Shown here: positions 58,421-64,000 of the stretch, piece by piece
Position numbering within the stretch: position 1 is the stretch's first letter
How the letters are laid out: each line of letters starts with the position of its first letter
Assembly: GCA_027257055.1 (NCBI GenBank)
Contig: JAPVLO010000003.1
Coordinates: 11,721,501 to 11,785,500 of the forward strand
From: Cephalopachus bancanus
Taxonomy: Eukaryota; Chordata; Mammalia; Primates; Tarsiidae
DNA: 64,000 nucleotides
Direction: 5' to 3'
Translations under genes and position numbers: made by a program
The notes under the pieces: model-generated
Told to the model about the DNA's origin: nothing
The model's input: the letters and a program-made list of their open reading frames with translations, nothing else
Database searches by the model: none

Positions 58421-58905
58421 TGATTTGCTTTTTGATTAATGTAATGCTTTTCTACAAGCAAGAATGCTGGCACTACCTGCGTGTGAACTCTGGTAGTCCC
58501 ATGAGCACAGGAAGTCGACCGTTCACCTGTGTGCTCATTCGGTCCATATCTGCTTGTGCCCCTGCTCTGTACCACTCACCCTTCTCCTGCTTGGCGAACT
58601 AGTCATTCCCCTGCATCTCTTCTCTTCCTTGTCTCTGTATTCCCTGCATTCCTGCAGGGTCCAACACAGAGCAGATGCCCCATCGCTGTTGCTGAGTGAA
58701 TTACTTCATTAATTCAGGAAGCTAATCACAGCCCCACTGGTACCCTGGGCTTCCTTGGGTCACTGTTCTACGTGTCCTGAAGAACCAAATCCTTCTACAT
58801 CAGATACATAGAGACTTCAGAAACCCAGCCCCCCCTGTGCCATCGAGGCTCTTCCCTGGTCTAGCTGTGCCAGGTAACCAGCTGAATCCTGGGAGTCCAG
58901 GAGGA
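58421..58905. other. Unique DNA with a MIR/L2 trace
   Basis: 'catcgctgttgctgagtgaa' near 58681 is MIR/L2-like. No gene. Confidence 0.4.
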
Positions 58906-58909
58906 AGAA

Positions 58910-59130
58910 AATACTACCGTGTACCCAGTACTCTGCTAAGTGCTTCATCTGATCACTCCCATTCTGCCGGACACTCAAAACAACTTTTTTAGGAAGCGGT
59001 ATTCCCACTTTGCAGGTGAGGGGGCTGAGTCTCAGACTGGGCATGTGATTTTCCAAAAGCAGACGAGGGGTGAAGGTAGGAAGCCAACCCTGGCCCATCT
59101 GACTCCCAATCTTCCATCTGTACACCATTC
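58910..59130 (-). mobile_element. MIR relic
   Basis: 'tactctgctaagtgcttcat' and 'ttgcaggtgagggggctgag'. Confidence 0.75.
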
Positions 59131-59489
59131 TCATATCTTCTTTTCAAATCCTTCCAGATGGGAGGGGGTAGTCACGGAAACAGGTGCTTAGCATTGTCCA
59201 CAGCAGTAAGGACCCAGGAGCCAGGGAAAACCTTCGAAAGCCTGGTTTGCTTTGGTCACATGCCACCCAGGCACCCCTCTTTGACCCTTGCCCCCCAGTG
59301 CCTCCCCCTCCACTTTCTGTTTGATTTCCTGACATTCTGATTACATTTTTCCAGGGAAGTTCCCGGGATTTTACCCCAGTCCCTCAGTGCCTCCCTCCCC
59401 CGCCACCTTTCCTCTTGGCAAACCTTCCCCATTAGCCCAGATGGAAAAGGAGGCATCCCCAGGCTGAGGGGCGAGAATAAGGCTGCCTC
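59131..59489. other. Unique DNA, C-rich in part, no gene recognised
   Basis: Frames on both strands without a domain. Confidence 0.4.
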
Positions 59490-59740
59490 CACTGGGATGG
59501 GACTCAGGCTTCGCTGGCAGAGCCAGAGGAGGATGGCTCACGGGCCTCCAGCCCTCGAGGGAGAGGAACTGCTCGGCTCGACTGCAGCACACGCGTCAGG
59601 GGCAGCCGTCAAGTCTCGGGGCTGCCCTGCGTCTTTACAAAGGACTTTTCCGTCAGTCTTTTATTGCCTCTGACCCACGCCAGCCCCAGAAGGGCGGCTC
59701 ACAGTGAGAACTCATTTCACAGCCAGGGAGAGGAGGTCCT
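59490..59740. other. GC-rich non-repetitive block
   Basis: Several CpGs ('ctgctcggctcgactgcagc', 'acacgcgtcaggggcagccg') in otherwise CpG-poor DNA. Too short to be a CpG island; possibly a conserved non-coding element. Confidence 0.3.
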
Positions 59741-60136
59741 GCCAGTTGAAAGGAAGGCTCTGGATCCAGAAAGCCAGCAAATGTCAGAGGGGCTTCGGGT
59801 GTCCTCTGGGCTCTGCTCAGATCATCCATCTGTTCACACATTTCCAGGAAGTTCTTCATGACCAGACCCCTTTCTGCCCACGCGTCGTCCTCCTCGCTGG
59901 CTGGGCTCTAAGCGTGCTGGCTTTCTTTTTGTTCCTGGAACCCTCATGCTTGCTCACGTCCTCAGTTCTTTGTCCCAACCGATTCCCTGCCTGGAAATCT
60001 CTTCTTCTTATCTTCATGTCTCTGATCCCTTGTCTTCAAATCTCAGCTTAATGACCTTTTTTTCAAAAACCTTCCCTGGGTGCTCAGTATAGGAGCTACC
60101 CAGGTTCTCTCTATCATAATGTGTGTCTTTTATGTA

Positions 60137-60163
60137 TTTTATTTTATTTTATTTTATTTTTTT
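60137..60163. repeat. (TTTTA)n microsatellite
   Basis: About five units joined to the T-tract of the next Alu. Confidence 0.85.
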
Positions 60164-60439
60164 GAGTTGGAGTCTCACTCTGTCACCCAGACTGGAGTGC
60201 AGTGGCCGCCCTTGGCCACTGCAGCCTCGATCTGCTGGGCTCCGGCGATCCTTCCGCCTCAGCCTTCCGAGTAGCTGGAACTACAGGCGCACGCTACCAC
60301 GCCCGGCTAATTTTTGATTTATTGTAGAGATAAGGTCTCGCCAAGTTGCCCAGGCGGGTCTCAAACCCGTGGGCTCAGGCAATCCACTCACCTCAGCCTC
60401 CCAAGACGCGGGATTACAGGCTGAGTCACCGAGCCCAAC
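60164..60439 (-). mobile_element. Alu SINE, young lemur-type
   Basis: 'gagttggagtctcactctgt', 'aggcgggtctcaaacccgtg', ending 'ctgagtcaccgagcccaac'. Confidence 0.96.
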
Positions 60440-60734
60440 TTGTTATTTTATTTTTTTGAGTCGAGTCTCACTCTGTCACCCAGGCTGGAGTGCAGTGGTG
60501 TGCTCAAGGCCACCACAGCCTCCACCTGCTGGGCGCGAACAATTCTTCCACCTCAACCTTCCAAGTAACTGGAACTACAGGAGCGTGCCACCATGTCTGG
60601 CTAATTTTGGATTGATTGTAGAGACGAGGTCTTGCCAAGTTGCCCAAGCTGTCTCAATTCCCTGGGCTCAGGTAATCCTCTCGCCTCCACCTCCCAAAGT
60701 GCTGGGATTATAGGCGTGAGCCACCTCGCCCGAC
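60440..60734 (-). mobile_element. Alu SINE, dimeric, directly adjoining the previous Alu
   Basis: 'gagtcgagtctcactctgtc' to 'gtgagccacctcgcccgac'. The TTATTTTATTTTTTTGAG text recurs before both Alus, so their insertion sites overlap. Confidence 0.95.
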
Positions 60735-60829
60735 TTTTTATTTGTCTGTCTCCTTCCCTGGTAGAAATTTTATGAGAGCAATGACCTCTCATGAAATTAG
60801 GATGCTTAGAACAGTGATTCAGAGCAGGG

Positions 60830-61395
60830 GTCTTTACTTTCTCTATATAGAGCTAGAGAGTACATATTTGAGGTTTGAGGGCACAGAGAATCTCTGTTGC
60901 AGCCACTCAATCCTACCACTGTCATGGGAGAGCAGCCACAGACAATTTAAACAAATGACTGTGGCTGTGTTCCAATAAAGCTTTATTTACAAAAGCAGTG
61001 GTGGCTCACTACCGTAATCAGGCATGGTGGCTCGTTCCTATAATCCCAGCACTTTGGGAGGGCAAGGAAGGAAGATTGCTTGGGCTCAGGAGTACGAGAC
61101 CAACCTGGGCAACAAGTGAAACTCCATCTCTCCAAAAAAAATCAAAAAAATTAGCAGGCATGGTGATGAACACCTGTAGTCCCAGCTACTAGGGAGGCTG
61201 AGGTGAAAAGATCACCTGAGCCCAGCAGGTTGGAGGCTGCAGTGTGCCGTGGTTATGCCACTGCACTCCAGCCTGGGTGAAAGAGTGAGGCCTCACATCA
61301 AAACCAACAAAACAAAACAACAACAACAACAGCAAAAGGTGTGGCAGGCAAAATTTGTCTCATAAGTGATAGTTTACAAATCCTTGATTCAGAAC
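60830..61395 (+). repeat. Old interspersed repeat split by an Alu
   Basis: 60835-61010 ('gaatctctgttgcagccact', 'gactgtggctgtgttccaat', 'aaagctttatttacaaaagc') resumes at 61337-61395 ('ggcaggcaaaatttgtctca', 'gatagtttacaaatccttga'). A well-known mammalian pattern; family not named with confidence. Confidence 0.65.
61017..61336 (+). mobile_element. Alu SINE, older copy, sense
   Basis: 'atcaggcatggtggctcgtt' to a (CAA)n tail at 61300-61335. Confidence 0.94.
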
Positions 61396-61595
61396 ATTCA
61401 TTGATTTTGGAGCCAAAGTGATGTTTTTGAATTCTATTTCTGCTTTTTTAATCGTGGAATCTTGTACAAGCTCCTCACCCTGTCTGTGCCTTGGTTTCCC
61501 TATCTCATCTGTACATTGGAGATAATAATAGAATGCCTCATGGATTGTATTGTGAACATATTATACGTATACATAACATACGTATCTGGCTTGTT
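61396..61595 (+). mobile_element. MIR relic
   Basis: 'gattttggagccaaagtgat', 'ctgtgccttggtttccctat', 'ctcatctgtacattggagat'. Confidence 0.8.
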
Positions 61596-61667
61596 TGTTG
61601 AACAATCCCCAGCATCTCAAGTGGGTCTCATTAGGAGTAGGGACTCAACATTGTACTTGCTAAACAC

Positions 61668-61860
61668 ACGAATGGCTGAGCACCTGTTGGATTCCAGGTC
61701 CTGTGCTGGGCTCTGGGGAGATGGTGATACACTAGAATCCGTGGGGGGCATTGTTCTCAAGGTGCTCAGAGTTTCAGGGCTATGGTCAAATGGTTTTGAC
61801 AGCAGAGGCAGCCAATGTCACATCCCATGGGCAGGTGAAGGAGTGACAGGACCGTGGAAA
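61668..61860 (+). mobile_element. L2 LINE 3' relic
   Basis: 'gctgagcacctgttggattc', 'gtcctgtgctgggctctggg', 'caaggtgctcagagtttcag'. Confidence 0.7.
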
Positions 61861-62079
61861 ACTGAAATGGGTATCTCCAACCCCTCTAAATTGGAACCCC
61901 GTCCCCATGCAAAACCAAGTTGCAGACACTCTGATTATTCAAAAAAGCTGAAAATGTGGACTTTAAAATGCGGTGTTTTTCAGTTTTTACAAGTATCAAC
62001 TGATCTGAGAGAGCAAAAAGAAATCAAGCCAAAGCGATATTGAATGGGCTCAATAGAATTGCACATTGGGTTCAGCTAT

Positions 62080-62200
62080 CTCCTCTTGCAACCCCATTTT
62101 ATGGATAAAGAAACTGAGGCTCAGGGAGGTCACAAGCAGATAGCTAGCATGTAGAGGATTTGAACCCGGATTCATTTGACTCCCAAACATGTGGACTCAA
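62080..62200 (-). mobile_element. MIR relic
   Basis: 'ttatggataaagaaactgag' and 'ggatttgaacccggattcat'. Confidence 0.8.
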
Positions 62201-62635
62201 CTGCCATTGAACGAAGAGGAAAGAGGTGGCTGGGCAGGTATGCTTTGGTGACTTGGCACTCAGTATTCTTCAGATTATCATCTTTAGCCCATATTCCAGC
62301 CTTGAAGGTTGACTGCAGGACAGCTGCCTTTAAAAAGTCTACCTTCCAGGCAGTGGTCACCCGGACAGGACCTGTCTTCTTACCCTGTGCATGTGCCTCA
62401 TTCACGTCTCCTTCTAGCTCTGTCTTCTCCTGCTCATCTATGTGTATTTTCTAGAGCCCTGATGTCAGTGTCCAGCCTCCTTCAGTAGGATCCTGGGACC
62501 TGTGGGCTCTTCCTCCTGTCATCCTAGATGACCCCGGGAGGGAGGCCTGGTGACATGACTGCCTCTGCAGTTGGGTCTGGTGGGAAGACATTGTTTCTGG
62601 AGCCCATAGATGGATTAGAATCCTGACCAGGCAGC
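62201..62635. other. Unique DNA, no gene recognised
   Basis: No repeat or exon read. Confidence 0.4.
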
Positions 62636-62740
62636 CACTCAAAATGTGACCTTGGAGCAATTCCTTCACTTCCTTGAGCCTCGGCTTCCCAGTCTTTAAA
62701 GCAGGTGCAAAAATCTGCTCCTTGTGGAAATGTGCTGAGA
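62636..62740 (+). mobile_element. MIR relic
   Basis: 'gtgaccttggagcaattcct' and 'gagcctcggcttcccagtct'. Confidence 0.7.
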
Positions 62741-63245
62741 TCCTGTGCCCAGCTGGCACCAGGGCTGGAATGCCACGGACACTCCCAAGTAGTGGTTCCC
62801 TTCTTTTTCTCCCTCTCCTCCCCTCTGCCTGTCCTCTCTTGCTCCTGACCCTTCCGGCCCCTGCTGTGACTCTCTTGCCTAAATGCTGAGAGAAGTTTGT
62901 GAAACCTGGGTGGGTCTGTGCCCCCCCATCCCCTCTCCCCAGTGCCAGGGCTGCAAGGGAAGGGTGTGGGCATAAATTACGCCCATCTGTTCCCTCCCTG
63001 CTGAGGGAGGGGAGGAGGGGAAACACATGGTCCTTAGTGGATGTTGTACTTTCCATGCACGGCCGGCAGGAACAATGGAAGGGAGGACTGTGAGCTCAGT
63101 GAGGAGTCTACCACACCCTGCCTTCCAATCCCCTTTCCCCATAGGGGATCGCAGGAGCCAGGTTCTTTGAGGGCCCTGCTTCTGGGGAACGGAGATCACC
63201 CCTTGATGCCAACCCAGCTGTCCTCACGGTCGCCCAGGTGTGTCT
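62741..63245. other. Unique DNA, GC-balanced, no gene recognised
   Basis: A 201-codon minus-strand frame (62451-63056) crosses this and the MIR at 62636. It has no domain, and a second 149-codon frame overlaps it in another phase, so it looks like chance. Confidence 0.4.
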
Positions 63246-63261
63246 CTAGTTCATCATTATT

Positions 63262-63558
63262 TGTTTGTTTTTGAGTTGGGGTCTCACTCTGTTGCCCAGG
63301 CTGGATCTCAGTAGTGCAGTCACGGCTTACTGCAACCTCAGCCTCCTGGGCTCAAGCAATCCTTTCACCTCAACCTCCAGAGTGACTGGGACTATGGGCA
63401 CAAGTCACCATGCCTAGCTAATTTTTTGTTGATTTTTTTGGTAGAGACGAGGTCTTGCTATGCTGCCAGGCTAGTCTCTAACTCCTGTGCTCAAGCAATA
63501 CTCTCATCTTGACCTCTCAAAGTGCTGGGACTCCAGGCATGAGCCACCACGCCTGACC
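63262..63558 (-). mobile_element. Alu SINE, older dimeric copy
   Basis: Target duplication CTAgTTCATCATTATT at 63246-63261 and about 63559-63574 with one change. Confidence 0.96.
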
Positions 63559-63579
63559 CTAATTCATCATTATTGATTA

Positions 63580-63960
63580 GTTACACTGTTCATTCACTTA
63601 TTCATTCTACACATGTTTCCTGAGCAGGTACTCTGGGCCAGCCAATGTCCCGGGCTACGATTTGATGCAAGTTCCTGCCTTTGAAGAGCTCACCATTTAG
63701 CAGGAGAGATAACATGGAGACCAGCCCGAGGTGGGTGCTGTGGCAGAAGTAGGTGTGCTGGGCTGTACAAACACAGAGGAGGAAAGGCTCCCTGGGTGGT
63801 CCTTTGAGTTATCATGGACAAAGGGAGGTGTGTACCAGGCAAAGAATACATGGAGTATTTGATGCAGTGTGTGCAGAGCCTGCGAGGACAGTGTGTGTGT
63901 GGGGGTGGGTGATGAGCCCTTCTCTGTCCTACGCTGTTAGGTCCTTCCTTTCCACTGGGT
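63580..63960 (+). mobile_element. L2 LINE 3' relic
   Basis: 'tcattcacttattcattcta', 'gaagagctcaccatttagca' match L2. Beyond ~63800 the match fades; a TGTGTG run lies at 63891-63900. Confidence 0.65.
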
Positions 63961-64000
63961 CCCCCCATCAGCCTTTAACCACACTCAGGTCTCTCATCTT

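Larger units (their letters stand above)
59865..60830 (-). mobile_element. L2 LINE relic, antisense, split by two Alus
   Basis: 'caaatctcagcttaatgacc', 'aaaaccttccctgggtgctc' (59865-60135) resume after the Alus as 'tttatttgtctgtctccttc' and 'aggatgcttagaacagtg' (60735-60825). Confidence 0.8.

Noticed and set aside
61462..62043. A 193-codon open frame on the plus strand
   Set aside because: It begins in a MIR and runs through an L2 3' end; no protein similarity recognised.
62451..63056. A 201-codon open frame on the minus strand, the longest in the window
   Set aside because: It crosses a MIR, overlaps another long frame in a different phase, and shows no recognisable domain, splice signals or promoter.

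Overview
The window is non-coding primate DNA, most likely from a Malagasy lemur. About 77 Alu units, roughly a third of the bases by eye, dominate it. Most differ from human AluJ/S/Y in shared ways: an ATAAATC motif in the central linker, a 'GACTCCAACTCA' 3' end, and in the youngest copies a 'GGCTCAGCCTGTAATCC' head and a GC-rich TTCGAGA block. These fit a strepsirrhine lineage. The chimeric tRNA/Alu element that is very abundant in galagos and lorises was not seen, which favours a lemur. The species is inferred.

No protein-coding gene, tRNA, rRNA or exon could be supported. The longer open frames are either translated Alu sequence (recurring ESHSVAQAGVQW or [14 protein letters not shown] peptides) or composites of MIR, L2 and unique sequence with no recognisable domain. 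The window is therefore intergenic or intronic, with nothing visible to choose between the two.

Layout: 1-5.5 kb has Alus, a MIR, an old split repeat and a non-repetitive AT-rich block. From 5.5 to 13.5 kb is one ancient antisense L1 (3' UTR into ORF2) cut apart by more than a dozen Alus. From 13.5 to 23 kb are Alus, MIR/L2 relics and a TAATTA-rich candidate regulatory block near 17.1-17.5 kb. From 23 to 45 kb is Alu-dense with several instructive insertions: a trimeric Alu, a probable Alu 3' transduction, a lineage-type L1 3' end, and a retroposed transcript tail inside an Alu. From 45 to 64 kb Alus are sparser, with MER5A, MIR, L2 and L1 relics and longer non-repetitive stretches.

The features do not form a pathway or operon. 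The most notable sequence signals are two perfect hairpins fixed in the youngest Alu subfamily (a tRNA T-arm look-alike in the left arm and a GTGGCC/GGCCAC stem in the right arm) and the transposition events listed in the findings. Element boundaries were read by eye and are generally good to about 10 bases; family names rest on remembered consensus sequences.
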